The position numbers and the translations under genes were made by a program. 64,000 nt of DNA from Gigaspora margarita (taxonomy: Eukaryota; Glomeromycota; Glomeromycetes; Diversisporales; Gigasporaceae): contig WTPW01000400.1 in the NCBI GenBank assembly GCA_009809945.1, positions 330,601 through 394,600 of the forward strand, written 5' to 3'. This document shows, in pieces, positions 33,272 through 45,300 of the stretch. Below the pieces are notes generated by a model. That model was given only the letters and a program-made list of their open reading frames with translations. It was not told the DNA's origin and made no database searches. The stretch's first letter is position 1. Each line of letters opens with the position of its first letter.

Positions 33272-34856
33272 TCAATTCTTTGTATAGATTTGTTGATTAA
33301 TATTAAGAAGCAATTGAATAGTAAGAGAACTAGCAGATTTAATAGATGAAGTATATTCACATATTGTATTTATAATCTCAAAAGAAATAAAACCAGTTAG
33401 AGTAGAAAATAATGAAGGTCTATTTAAGAAATAGTGAATTTGGAAGCTGTCCAAATTTATAATTTGAGAATAAAGATTTTCAGCATTAGCTTGTGAAGTT
33501 TCAAGTCTACTAGGACTCAAAATAGTGTGCAATGAGCTTTGTATAATACTGAATAATGGATCAGAAGTAGGACAGATAGCCCGATGTAGTATATTACTCA
33601 CATTGTGGCATATATAGTAAGTACTAGAGTATTCTGGATTTCTTTTGTGCAAAATATTTGGTGCTGGAAGATCATCTAAAAGTATTTTAACTCTGAATGA
33701 TTTAAGTGCTAAAAATTAAAAACTGTGAGAAAAGTTACAGATTTTTTGATTGTTGTTAATATAGAGCCAAGAGGCATTCCAGTTAATATGTTGAGAGATA
33801 GCTATCCATTGCTAGAAGCAGTTTTGTGATGACCAAAGTGCTGTTATATGTACATAGTATATTGTTCTTATTCTATGTCAGATAGGAAGTTCAATGGGAA
33901 TTTATCAAGATAAAGTGTATGCTGGGGTTGTATATATTGTGTGGATTAAAAATAAGATAGGGTGCAATTTGGTGGCCATGTGCTAGTTGGTTAGCTTTAT
34001 TGTTAAATTCATCATTTTGGTGTGCAATAACTTTATAGAATTTAATTTTAAGATTATATAATTTTGCAAAGTTTAATAGTATGTTCCAAATAGTCCAATA
34101 TGGAATATTTGAAGATTTAGGTAGTGGTATAGTGTTAATAAGAGTGTTGTATTTGGAGATTACAGATTGGGAATCTGTAAAGACTTGAATATTGCAGTTT
34201 CTGGGTGCAGTACAAATTGCAGATAAGATTGCAATAAGTTCAGCTTTAAAGAAATAAGGCCAGAATTTAGTTTGTGCTTGGAAGGTATGTATAATAGATG
34301 TGTTTTGTAGCTGTATTCACCCAATGCCCATAGAGCATTGGGAGCCACTGAGATTAAGAACAGAACCATTAGTATAGAATTTAAGTTCAGTTAAATTACA
34401 ATTTTGGTTTGCAATTGATTGTAAAGTATCAAGTGCAGTACCAGATTGAAATATAGATGGGATTAATGCAGAGGAAAATTACAATATTTGGTAAAGATAG
34501 AAGGTGAATAGGGCTTCTATGTGCAATAGAGTAAATAAGATCTAAGTGGTTAGCATTTAAATTGATTGATTTGTCAGAATTACCCAGCCAAAAAATTTTG
34601 TAGCATGGCTAGTAGGTATAAGAATAGTGCATCTATTTGCAATAGTATTTGAATTAAGAGAACAATTATAGCATAGTGATATAATAATAGATGCTAATGG
34701 ATATAGACTTGTAAATTGTTCTTCAATAGAACATTGCCAATGGGTTATTAATGTATGGTCTGAAGTAGTAGGCTTACGACATGCTTTGTCTAGTATAATT
34801 TGATTGTTCAAAGTAGTAATTAGCCATGGCTTTGTATGTTTAAAAGAATGTCCAGT
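33272..34856 (-). pseudogene. Non-LTR retrotransposon (LINE) relic with RNase H domain
   Basis: Read on the minus strand, about 34811 to 34560 encodes ...KACRKPTTSDHTLITHWQCS... and ...IANRCTILIPTSHATKFFG.... After a frameshift, 34400-33960 encodes an RNase HI-like domain: FYTNGSV (usual YTDGS, Asp changed to Asn), a TGA where Trp is expected, KAELIAIL, VFTDSQSV and VIAHQNDEFNNKANQLAH. The segment 33652-33272 is a further open piece on the 3' side. RNase H in non-LTR elements removes RNA from RNA:DNA hybrids during insertion. No reverse-transcriptase motifs were found, so this is a 5'-truncated dead copy. Confidence 0.75.
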
Positions 34857-35752
34857 AGTATAACTATAATAGTTAGTTTAGGGTATATTAAAGTGTGTAT
34901 ATATAGTTAGCTCAAATGAATGACTAATAACTTTATCTTCCAATAGGTAAACTATAGAGAAATTTTCCTTTTGGAATTTTGTTAAGTCGAGGTATATTAT
35001 AAGTTATTGTAAAATATTTGGTTACAGAACTTATTATTATTCTTTTTTGATTTAGTTGGATTTATCCGTTTGCAATTTTTGTGAATCTCACAATTACAAT
35101 ATAAGGGAGATAGGGTATTATAATACTTTAAAGTTCTTACTAGCAAAAATTTTAATAAACAAATAGATTTTTATACAATATTTATTATCTGAACTATGCT
35201 TAATAAAGAATAAATTACTGAAAAAATCTTTATATTATACATAGTTTTAGATAAATAATTAGTACACAAATAGAATATAAAAACTAAATTTTAGAGAAAA
35301 AGAAGTGATTATGGACATAGTGAATAATTTTTGATCTACTGGTACTTTTTGGATGATTTTACTACCAAAATGACTATCTTAGTGAGATGATTCTAACAAG
35401 TGCAAAATCATTAAAATCCAATCTCAGGATTCCAAGATTGTTAGAGGGTTATATAAAAAATTTTGCAGATTCTATAAGGGAGATATACCTAATTTGACGC
35501 ATCTAATTTTGCTGATAGCAAAACTTTATAAGAGAATGCAAGTTTTTACTAAAATTGATATATTTCATTCTAAAATAGATTTTTATTTAAAAAATTTTTT
35601 TAAATAAAAAAAAACAAGTTCTTATTTGAGTAACGTAAACTTTTTAAAATCGTGATTATCAGGGGATCACTCTAATTTCACGCACTATATCAAAGTAGGT
35701 GATTTTTACATTTTCATCTTTTTTTAAGTCAGTTCGTCACTGTTTTTCTGCT
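34857..35752. other. Intergenic with a partial foldback end
   Basis: 35337-35440 carries TGATCTACTGG, ACTACCAAAATGAC and TGATTCTAACAAG, matching the ends of 41680-42762. No gene seen. Confidence 0.4.
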
Positions 35753-37648
35753 TTAGCACATTCTAAATCCTCCTTTTTTACTCTGTACCTCCTGCTTCTG
35801 CACCTTTTCAGCCTCACATGCTACCCGTTTTTGGATAGCTTCATCTTTTTTATGCAGTTTTTCATTAGCTACTTTCTCTGCCTCTTCTTCTACTTCTCTT
35901 AGTTGCTTTAATAAATTCTTATTTGTTAAAAGGCGGGAGAAAGGCATGGTTTTTCTTTTTTTCTTTTTGGAGGCAAAGATCCTGATTCCTTCTTATCAAT
36001 CTCTAGGTCTTCAGTTTGTGAATTTTGATGCAGGTGATACTTAATTATCAATGACAAAGGACTTGTACCAGGGTTTTTGGTAACTTCAAGCTCCTCTTCT
36101 AGTTGCTTAACTTTTTCTTTAATAAACTAATCTCTGACATTAATTCTTTTTTTGTAGAGCTAGCTTTGGTAAGGCATGTATGACTTGGGGTTGGCTTTGG
36201 AGTTTGTAAAGACGAAGATTGTGATGAAGAAGATGAAAACGATGTAGACAATGAAGACAATGACAATAAAGTTAAAGTTTGCAAAGAAGACGACGATGAT
36301 GATGGTGGATCAGGAATTTGTAGAAGGTTTGTACATTCTGTTACTAATGAAAGGTTCTAGATGGTCAGGGCCAATTGCACTAGGGTTGAAGGGCCAAATT
36401 CCTGTAGCCTTAAAGGTGTTGCATTTTGAAACAGGTATATAGGTTGCAATATAAGAGTGCCCTATGACTTTAGCAAACGTGTACTTCATCATGAGCTTAC
36501 TATCAGTATTAACCTAATATCTTTCACACTCTTTATTGTATGCATTTTTTAGTGCTGAAAATAGTAGTTTAGCTAGTTTTAAACATGGATGGTATGAGGG
36601 AGAAGGGTATAAAGAAGGATATTGTTCTCATAACAAAAGTTAATGCTAGTGTAATTGATGTGGCTTTTGTAACTATCTAGAATCAATAGAACAGGATGTA
36701 TTGGAGAGATAGATCTAACAAAATGCTCGATATATTTTTGAAATAGGCTTTCCCGCATGTATCCTGTCTCAGTAAACCCATGACAGAACCAGCAGGAACA
36801 CCATTTAGAAAAACCAGGATTGTTGGTTTCTCTTTGAAGATGAACAATAGTGGGACGTATGTTCCAGCAGCTGATATCGTTGGGCATAACAAAATATACT
36901 TGTTAGAGTTGCTGTGTAAAATCTGGTGAATCTTTGTGCTTCTTTTCTTGCTATAACTTTTTGGAGCCTAGGCGAAATGATAAATACTGTTTCATCCTAG
37001 ACAAAAAAAAATCAAAAAAAAGAAGAAATTAAATAAAACAAAATAAAAAAAAATGAAATAAAATAAATGAAATAATAAAAAAAAAAAAGAAATAAAATAA
37101 AAAAAAAGAAGGAAACAAAAAAAAGACCATGTTCCAAATTCTGTCTGCAGTAAGTGAGTATTCATGGATGATTTTTTCAAGTTTGTTAAAATGATTATTG
37201 ACGATAATAGGGTTGGCTTTTTGTGCATGAGCTTTGTTTAGGGCTTGCAGAACATGAAACGAAAGCTCTAAGTGGTCTTTTATAGAATGTTGCCACTATT
37301 TTTGTTCCAGACCATTTTACTAAAAGGGTTAGGTCTTTTGTTCTGACGAACAATATCCATTACGCACTGGCTTACTCCAGTTTTTGTTAAACTGAAACCA
37401 AGTTTCTGCATGTTCAAACAGTAACCAACTAGTTGTTCTTCCTCATGGTTGGTTAGAACTTTAGCTCGATCTGGGCGGGTAAGAGGGTCATCATTTTTGA
37501 TCACACGTCTAAGGGTAGCTTCCGAAAGACTATAATCCTGTGCAATACATCTGACACTCAGAATCTTAGAATTATTTAGGGGTTCTTAATTGCCTTAAGG
37601 TATTATTAATGCTATCATGTCAGGTATTGTGTCACTGTACTTTGACAT
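35753..37648 (-). pseudogene. pogo-type (DDE_1) transposase relic
   Basis: Minus-strand reading from an ATG at 37648: MSKYSDTIPDMIAL..., two stops, a helix-turn-helix segment (SVRCIAQDYSLSEATLRRVI), then LTNHEEEQLVGYCLNMQKLG typical of the CENP-B/Tc5-like DNA-binding part. Next come HFNKLEKIIHE-like sequence and ADRIWNM. The expected DET follows only after 131 bp of A-rich simple sequence (36997-37127). Then ISAAGTYVPLLFIF, NGVPAGSVMG, GYMRESLFQKYIEHF, LLILDSYKSH (second Asp), KATGIWPFNPSAIGPD and a charged coiled coil (LREVEEEAEKVANEKLHKKD). Several frameshifts; not functional. Confidence 0.8.
36997..37127. repeat. Low-complexity A-rich insertion in the transposase relic
   Basis: Irregular AAATAAAA/AAAAGAAA sequence splits the conserved NM|DET motif of the pogo transposase, so it expanded or inserted after the gene was coding. 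Confidence 0.75.
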
Positions 37649-38221
37649 AATTTTATTTTAAAAATTTCTATATTTTAAAAATTTCTATATTTATTTTCAC
37701 TTGTATTTCGGCGTGAAAAATTTATTTATTTAGAACTATCAGGCGCAAAATTTTACTATATTCGTACTATTATATAGACTGATTTGTGTGTACATGAAAA
37801 CTATTTTAATAAATTCATGTACTAAGATCACACAATTAGCTGTTTTTATGAATCATATTTTTCTTTTTTTATTGTTAATGTTAAACTTTGCACATGTAGA
37901 ATAAATTAGTGTGCTCAAAATTTAGTTATTGGATACTATAATGGCAAATTTTTGTAGTAGTTACCCAAATTGGAAACTGTAACAGCTGTTCCGATTTGCA
38001 TTCTTGTGAATGCGTCAAATTAAATGTGCTTTACTAAAAAAAAATAATAAAAAAGAAAAAATTAATAATAAAAAAAGAAAAAAAATAATTAAAATTTTGA
38101 ATTTTATTAATAGAAATTACTTTACTTGTCGGTTACAGAATGAAAGAGCTGATTTTAGCATGTCACGGTTATTCTTGCCGGAGCTTTGGGTGGAAAAATT
38201 AATGTAGATCGGAATATCTTA
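37649..38221. other. Flank of the transposase relic, no gene
   Basis: A-rich tracts at 38034-38095. A 13-base match (TAATTTGACGCAT at about 35493 and inverted near 38010) could be remnants of the transposon ends but is too short to rely on. Confidence 0.35.
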
Positions 38222-38229
38222 CTATCTAG

Positions 38230-38672
38230 TAGGGTGTCCAGGATTATGCGATGCGATGAGGTAAATTATGCGGCCGAACTGAGGTTGATTATGCGATGGA
38301 TGCGAAATAAATTTAAAATTATGCGATCAATTAGGTCGATTATGCGATTTTTATTATATGTAATTAATTCTTTTAGTTCTGTTTTTCGGATTTTTTCGGA
38401 CGTTCACCAAAAATTTTGCTCCAACTATGCTCGTAATTTAAGTTCATTCATTTTCTACATCGGAACTTTTCGGGACCTACATTCTATCATCACTCTGTCA
38501 CCTAAATTACAAATTTAAAGCTTGCCGGATGAAGTTAACATATTCCCAACAACCAATCAACTTTTATTCACGTGATTTATGCTTTTTTTTGCTTGTTTAT
38601 GCGAAGCATATGCGATGCGAAAAATAGCAAATTATGCGCATAATATCGCATCGCATAATCCTGGACACCCTA
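38230..38672. mobile_element. hAT-type MITE with 8 bp target duplication
   Basis: The termini TAGGGTGTCCAGGATTATGC and its inverse extend for about 28 bp, including GCGATGCGAT. The 8-mer CTATCTAG flanks both sides (38222-38229 and 38673-38680). Eight-base duplications are characteristic of hAT transposons. An open stretch inside (rich in ...RIMR... from repeated ATTATGCGAT) is a by-product of the repeat. Confidence 0.85.
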
Positions 38673-38775
38673 CTATCTAGTGATCGGTATCACGTGATTT
38701 TGGTACCATTTGACTAGTCTCGTCGAGATGAGTCAAATGGTACCATAATCATGTGATTCTGATTACTAGATAGTG
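38673..38775. repeat. Palindromic GGTACCA/GATGAG MITE, CpG-rich copy
   Basis: CTATCTAGTGATCGG and CTGATTACTAGATAG form the ends. The inner arms GGTACCATTTGACT and GAGTCAAATGGTACC are perfect. The best-preserved copy of the family. Confidence 0.8.
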
Positions 38776-38884
38776 AGATATCAACAATGCACTGCATCAA
38801 ATTATGCATACCTCCCTTACATATTTAATAATATATACAAAAACTTATATTTTGCATAAATAATGATATCTTGTGATCTAGCAG

Positions 38885-39946
38885 TCATAGGACATGTCCT
38901 TTTAATTGCTGTTTATAATAAAAATTATAATAAAAACATATGAATTTACTATAGATATGGATTAGAAGATTCTTTTAAATCTAACTTATTAACTTAAAAT
39001 TAAATTTTTCGGGGGTATAGAACAAGGGGAGAAGAAAAAATTGGGCTTAAAAATTGAATTAAAATTTCGCCGATTTTGCACAAAACGAAAATGTAACTTC
39101 GCCAAAAGCGAATATTTTCCGATTTTATGATAATATTTACATGTAAAATCATGCTCTGAACAACTTTACTTAGTCGGCAAAAGTAGGTTACCTTGTAAGA
39201 AAAATGGGTTGTCTATGTGCTAAAGTTAAAATTTATTGTATTTCATAATACAACTTTTTTTCCTTATTAGGTAACCTACTTTGGGCTCTTAAGCAAAGTT
39301 GTTCGGCATGTAATTTTACATCACATTTGGAATTGAATCGCGTTTTACGGACCTTTTACTAGTGAAAAATGGGTTTAAAGTTGGAAAAAAATTTTTTTCT
39401 AAAAAAAAAAAAATTTTTTTTTAGAAAAAATTTTTTTTCCAATTTAAACCCATTTTTCACTAGTAAAAGGTCCGTAAAACGCGATTCAATTCCAAATGTG
39501 ATGTAAAATTACATGCCGAACAACTTTGCTTAAGAGCCCAAAGTAGGTTACCTAATAAGGAAAAAAAGTTGTATTATGAAATACAATAAATTTTAACTTT
39601 AGCACATAGACAACCCATTTTTCTTACAAGGTAACCTACTTTTGCCGACTAAGTAAAGTTGTTCAGAGCATGATTTTACATGTAAANATNATCATNAAAT
39701 CGGAAAATATTCGCTTTTGGCGAAGTTACATTTTCGTTTTGTGTAAAATCGGTGAAATTTTAATTCAATTTTTAAGCCCAATTTTTTCTTCTCCCCTTGT
39801 TCTATACCCCCGAAAAATTTAATTTTAAGTAATAAGTTAGATTTAAAAGAATCTTCTAATCCATATCTATAGTAAATTCATATGTTTTTATTATAATTTT
39901 TATTATAAACAACATTTGGACCATTTTTTAAGGACATGTTCTATGC
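38885..39946. mobile_element. Near-perfect 1.06 kb palindrome of the CATAGGACATGTCC family
   Basis: Arms of about 530 bp are inverse copies with very few differences and meet at an A/T tract at about 39411. Termini TCATAGGACATGTCC (left) and AGGACATGTTCTATG (right) match the decayed element at 17411-18784. Internal words such as GGGGGTATAGAACAAGGGG and GGACCTTTTACTAGTG mirror exactly. Three unresolved bases (39687, 39690, 39696) lie in the right arm. It split an older palindromic MITE (end GTGATCTAGCAG on the left, rest from 39947). No reading frame. Confidence 0.88.
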
Positions 39947-40064
39947 CTGCTAGTGATTAGAATTGGATGAATTTTATACTATTCAATTCATCTCAAAGAG
40001 ATGAATCTCGAATAGTACAAAATTATTCAATCCAACTACTGGTCCATAAGATATCTCATCTGAC
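39947..40064. repeat. Palindromic GGTACCA/GATGAG MITE, split copy
   Basis: The right part of a MITE copy: TAGTGATTAGAATTG, TTCATCTCAAAGAGATGAA and CATAAGATATC. Its left end (GATATCTTGTGATC, 38866-38880) lies beyond the inserted palindrome. Confidence 0.65.
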
Positions 40065-41388
40065 CACAATACTCTCTGTTTACAATACTCCTGCCTCCCT
40101 TATATAATTTCTTAAATGTTATATTTTCAGAACCTATTTACTAAATATGCTAAAAAAAGTAATAAAAGAATTATAAAAATATAATAATTTAGATAATTGT
40201 TTATATTGTAATTGTAATTACACACAGCTTACAAAAAAATAATACAATAGATTAAACAATCAAAAAGAATAATAATGTAGTAAAAAATCAACTAAATCAC
40301 ACAACTCTTTCTGATGATCACTTGTACCAAAATTTTTGGACAAACGCAAAACAAAAAGTTCAAGGTGACAGACCAAGAAGCAGCTATACTTACAGTTTTT
40401 GTAAAGGTCAATGACTCCTCTACTCTCCAGGACTCCTTTATATATTTGACATGCAAGCCAGAAGCGTCAGATGTGCAAGATAACTAGCAATGTGCCCTTG
40501 GTACAAGAAATTCTGGTAAAAGACAGTGGCTTTCGTTGATGAAGTTCGTATAGTTGGCTTAGGGGTGAGCCAAGAAATGAGTTTTGCAACACATTCTTTA
40601 AGAAAATTTTATAGTCAAGTACAAAATACTGAACACCACATACCATATTCTCGCTTGGACTTTTTTTCTGGAATTTTAATAAAAAGTGGGAAATTTGGTG
40701 TACCCCCTCCAAAAGATTGACATTGTCGTTACTATCCTAATCGGGAAGAAAGCACATGAAGTTGTAAATAGGAATAACGCATAATGAAGTTGTAATGCAT
40801 AGAAGTTGGTTGATCAGAGAAAATAAATTCTAGAACTTTCTTTATACATTATAATACTAGACAAAGCGATTCCTTGCGCAGTATTATATAATTTTTATTG
40901 TTTAGTGTTTAGACGTATTAACACTTTCATTTTCTGTTTTTTCATGACTTTATTTTTGTTCTTCTCTTTTACTTTGTCTTTTTCTTTTTTTTTATTTTGG
41001 TTTTGTTTGTAGGATTTCATTTAGTTGTATTCTCCCTCTTTATTTTTTTCCTTTTTTTATTCATCTTTATGAGTAGCTCAGAGATGAAGATTTTGAAGGA
41101 ATGGCTTATGAAGAGGTAGCTGAGAACCTGGATATGTTCTCGAAAAAATATATGAGTGATGTCATATATGGCTTGGAGACTAACAAATATCAGTGCAATA
41201 ACCATACGTGGGCACTATTGGAGTTGTCAGGTATTAGCCTAATATTATAGTAAGAAATAGTTTTTATATCTTGTATATAAATAACTTCTAATAAATTAGC
41301 GCAAAGTTGTAAAGTGAAAAAAAAAAATAATGTAGTAAAAAATAGTTAAAGTATTGATAGTACTATGACTTATATCACAAGTTACAGT
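40065..41388. other. Intergenic with an isolated coding-like stretch
   Basis: Around 41074-41222 (+), after CTCAG, a frame reads ...DEDFEGMAYEEVAENLDMF... and ...NKYQCNNHTWALLELSG before GTATTAGC. This looks like a single exon of about 145 bp between an AG and a GT, but no partner exons were found. Overlapping open stretches at 40467-40720 on both strands have no recognisable domain. Confidence 0.35.
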
Positions 41389-42963
41389 AAGGCTATGCAA
41401 AGTTAATTTTTTGTTTTTCTGTCACAATTTTTCTATAGAATTTTTTTTAAAATCCTATTGTGCCAATTATTCCATTTTTGGCATTTAATTTTTTTTAGTA
41501 TCATTTAATAATGATTCTAATTTTCTGGAATTAAGGGAGCTTCTAGAATCAGCTGATTTCTGGGTGAGTGGGTGGGTCAGCTGAAGTATCAGGTGTAATT
41601 CTGGCCAAATTTCATAATTCTGGTCAAAGTTACAAAATTATTTTTGACCAAAATTATAGATTTATTAATAATATTTAATAATTAATAACTTTTGATCTAC
41701 TGGACCAAATTTGATGATTTAACTACCAAAATGATCCTCTCAATAAGAGGATTCTAACAAGCCCAAAATCATTAGAAAAGTGAGGTGTTCCCATTCTATC
41801 ATGTCCTATATATATATATATATATTATAAATACTAATAGTATTTTTATTATAAAGAAATTATAATATTCAAATCTGAATTCTCAACAACTATTTATCCA
41901 AATAAGCTAAAATTTTTAATGTAAATAGATATAAGATTGATCTATATCATATTAAATTATAGATAAGTCAGATCAGTAGTTCTTGTGAAATTGCATAAAA
42001 ACTATATATAATTTTGTTATTATTTTAGAGTAAAATTGGTTTTTAGCAATTGCAAATAGTCATTATATAGTAAAGTCCAAATTTTACTATATAAATCAAT
42101 TATGATCGCTTAAGTAAACTTATTTGGGTGATCAAAATACATATACTCCAAAATTTTTATCCAAATTGGAGAAGTTTTTATTATTTATTTTTAATTTTTA
42201 TATTCATCGAATACATTTTTTTAAAAATTTTTAATTTTTTTGTCAAGTGTAAAAATCAAAAGTCAAATAATAAAAAATTCTTCAATACTGATAAAAATTT
42301 AAAGCAAGTGTATTTTGATCTACTAAAAAAGGTTACTTAAGCAACTATAATCAATTCACATAGTAAAATGTTAACTTTACTATGTAGTAATTATTGTCAA
42401 TTGTATGGTAGCTTATTTTCAGGTCAAAAATGTTTTTGAGTTTTTTTAAATCTTAAAATTTAATTAGTCAATAGTTTTATTACTAGGGAGTATGACCTAT
42501 ATAAACTCTAATTACATGATTTACTGCACTTCCCTAAAAATTTAATTACAGAAAACTATAATCAGAATAGATTTGTATTACTATAAAAATTCTATAATTT
42601 ATTAAATAATTATAAACCATTTTAGTAACACTAATTTATTCCATTTTTAGGATCCTGTAATTAGATTTTAACAATTTTGGGCTTGCTAGAATTCTCTCAT
42701 TGAGAGGATCATTTTGGAAGTTAAATCATCAAATTTGGTCCAGTAGATCAAAAGTTATTTACTATTAAATATTATATCTAACTTTTAATAATTGTAAAAT
42801 CTAATTGGCTCATTGGGGTATCAGGTGTGGTTGGGTGGGGGTAGACTCATAGTAAACAAAAATCAGCTAATTTTGGAAGCTCTCTAACCAATAGATCTAA
42901 AAAAAATCAAAATTTTCTGATTTCATATTATGCAAAATAAAAAATTAACTTTGCATAGCCTTA
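41389..42963. mobile_element. Decayed AGGCCACGCAAAG-family MITE split by a foldback element
   Basis: The left end AAGGCTATGCAAAGTTAAT (about 41389) and right end TTAACTTTGCATAGCCTT (about 42946) are the MITE ends with CpG lost. Between them sits another element, annotated separately at 41680-42762. Confidence 0.7.
41680..42762. mobile_element. 1.08 kb element with ~95 bp terminal inverted repeats
   Basis: AATAACTTTTGATCTACTGG at the left returns inverted at the right. Both ends contain ACTACCAAAATGATCCTCTC-like sequence and AAGCCCAAAATC. No transposase; the open stretch at 42128-42340 lacks any domain. Confidence 0.75.
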
Positions 42964-45300
42964 TATATAATATGATTTTATTTATTTATATAGTTTATTA
43001 AAAAAAATCTGATCCACCAACGTGAATTTTGAATACTTTTTTATACAAAATAAAAATTAACTTTGTGTATGGCCTAAAGCATTTTTTAGAACTTAGAAAT
43101 TATTTGTTATTTTATAAGTTTGCATTAGAATTTCTTGATTTATAATAAGTATATAAAAAAATTCTAAATGCTTATCCACTATTCTGGCTATGCAAAGTTA
43201 ATTTTTATTTTGCATAACCTGCTAATCCAATTTTTCAAGAAAAAATTTTTTTAAAATTCTCTATTCTGCCAATATTATATTTTTTGGCATTTAATTTTTT
43301 TTGGTGTCACCCAATGATGATCTTAATTTTTCAGAATCAATTGATTGATCCAAAAAAGATCCAAATTTTCTGATTCCATGTTGTTCTTATATGTAATATA
43401 AGTTTATTAATTTATATAAATTAAAAAAATAAAAAAATAAAAAATAAAAGTTGAAACACTAGAATTTTGGAACACTATGTTTTGCAAAATAAAAATTGAT
43501 TTGCGTGCCCTAAAGCATTTTTTTGGAAATTATTTGTTATTTTCTAAGTTTGCATTAAAATTTTCTTGATTTTTACTAAGTTACATTAAAAACTCTATGA
43601 TATTTATCCAATATTCTGGCTATTCAAAGTTAATTTTCATTTGCACCCAATTTTTTCAAAAAAAATTTTTTTAAATTTCTATTGTACCAACTATTCCATT
43701 TTTGGGTTTAATTTTTTCTCTAATGTCATCTAAAGATGACTTTAATTTTCCAGATCTGAAAAAATCCAAAATTTTCTGATTCCATGTTATACAAATTAAA
43801 AAAAATTTAATTTGCATAGCTCTATATGTAACATAAGCTTATTAATTTATAGATTAAAAAAAATCTAGCTGAATTTTGAACACTATGTTATACAAAATGA
43901 AAAATAAACTTTGCTTGGCCTAAAGATTAGAGTATTTTTATAAGTCTGTATAACACATAAATTTGCAGATCCCTATTTTTGATTGGTATACCTACAGATT
44001 TGGTCAATCAAAATTTTAAATCTGGGGTCAAGCCTCACATGAAAAACCCTACTCTAAAGCATTTTTTGGAAACTATTTGTTATTTTCTAAGTTTGCATTA
44101 GAATTTTCTTGATTTTTAATAAGTTACATAAAAAATTTTGTGACACTTACTCACTATTCTGGCATGCAAAATTAATTTTCCATTTTGCATGACCTGCTGA
44201 CCTAATTTTCCAAAAAAAATTTTTTAAATTATCATTGTACCAATTATTCCATTTTTTCATTAATTTTTTTCTCTATCATTACCCAATGATGACATTAATT
44301 GTTGAAATTAATTAGTAGATCCAAAAAAATAAAAGATTCTATGTTATGCAAAGCAAAAAATTAACTTTGTATGATATTATATGTAACATAAGCTTATTAA
44401 TTTATATAAATGCAAAAATAACATTTTTAATGGATTGTTGGTACTGTTCCTGATTAGATGAAAAAAATTGACAAACATATATTATTGATATGGTTTTAAA
44501 AAACTATGCTATGTAAGGATCAATATTTAAACAAGTAAATCAAAGTTATAATTTTAGCATTTCTATTAATAACTAAATGTTATCAAGTAATTGGTTTCAA
44601 GATTTCTATCAGGAACAGTACCCATGATATGTCAGAAATGGTATTTTTGCTATATGGATTATTAAAAAAAGATTTACTGACTGGAATTATGGAACAACAT
44701 TGTTATTCAAAACAAAAAATTAACTTTGTGTGATTTAATGCATTTTTTTGGATTTTTTTTGTTATTTCTAAGTTTGCATTTAAATTTTCTTGATTTTTAC
44801 TCAATTACATAAGTGACACTTACCCACTATTCTGGCCATGCAAAGTTAATTTTTTGTTTTGTATAACCCACAGACTCAATTTTTTCAAAAAACTTTTTTT
44901 AAAAAAATTCTTATTGTACCTATTCCATTTTTGCCATTTAATTTGTTTCTCTGGCTCCCCCAATGGTGATCTTAATTTTCTGGAATTAATCAATAGATCC
45001 AAAAAAATTCTGAAATTTTCTGATTCCATTGTTATGCAAAGTGAAAAATTAACTTTGTGTGGCCTTATATGTAACATGAGCTTATTATTTATATAGATTA
45101 AAAAAAAAAAAAAAACTGACCTGCTGACTTAAATTTTGGAACACTGTGTTATGCAAAACAAAAAATTAACTTTGCATGCCAAAGCACTTTTTGCAGGAAT
45201 TAATTTGTTTCCTAAGTCTGCATTGGAATTTTAATACAGTAAAAAATTCTGGGACACTTACCCACTATTTTGGCAGTTGAATTAGTTTGCATTAGAATTG
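42964..45300. repeat. Tandem array of decayed AGGCCACGCAAAG-family MITE copies
   Basis: At least four further copies follow each other (right-end and left-end pairs near 43190-43400, 43613-43820, 44155-44375, 44831-45064), separated by a shared spacer containing AAGCATTTTTTGGAA, TTGTTATTTTCTAAGTTTGC and CACTATTCTGGC. CpG sites of the intact family are mostly TpG or CpA here. Confidence 0.75.

Noticed and set aside
35493..38022. Terminal inverted repeats of the pogo element (TAATTTGACGCAT)
   Set aside because: Only 13 bases match, with no further pairing and no clear TA duplication.
38186..38518. Plus-strand open stretch of about 110 codons
   Set aside because: It lies largely inside the hAT MITE and its RIMR repeats come from the ATTATGCGAT words of the element ends.
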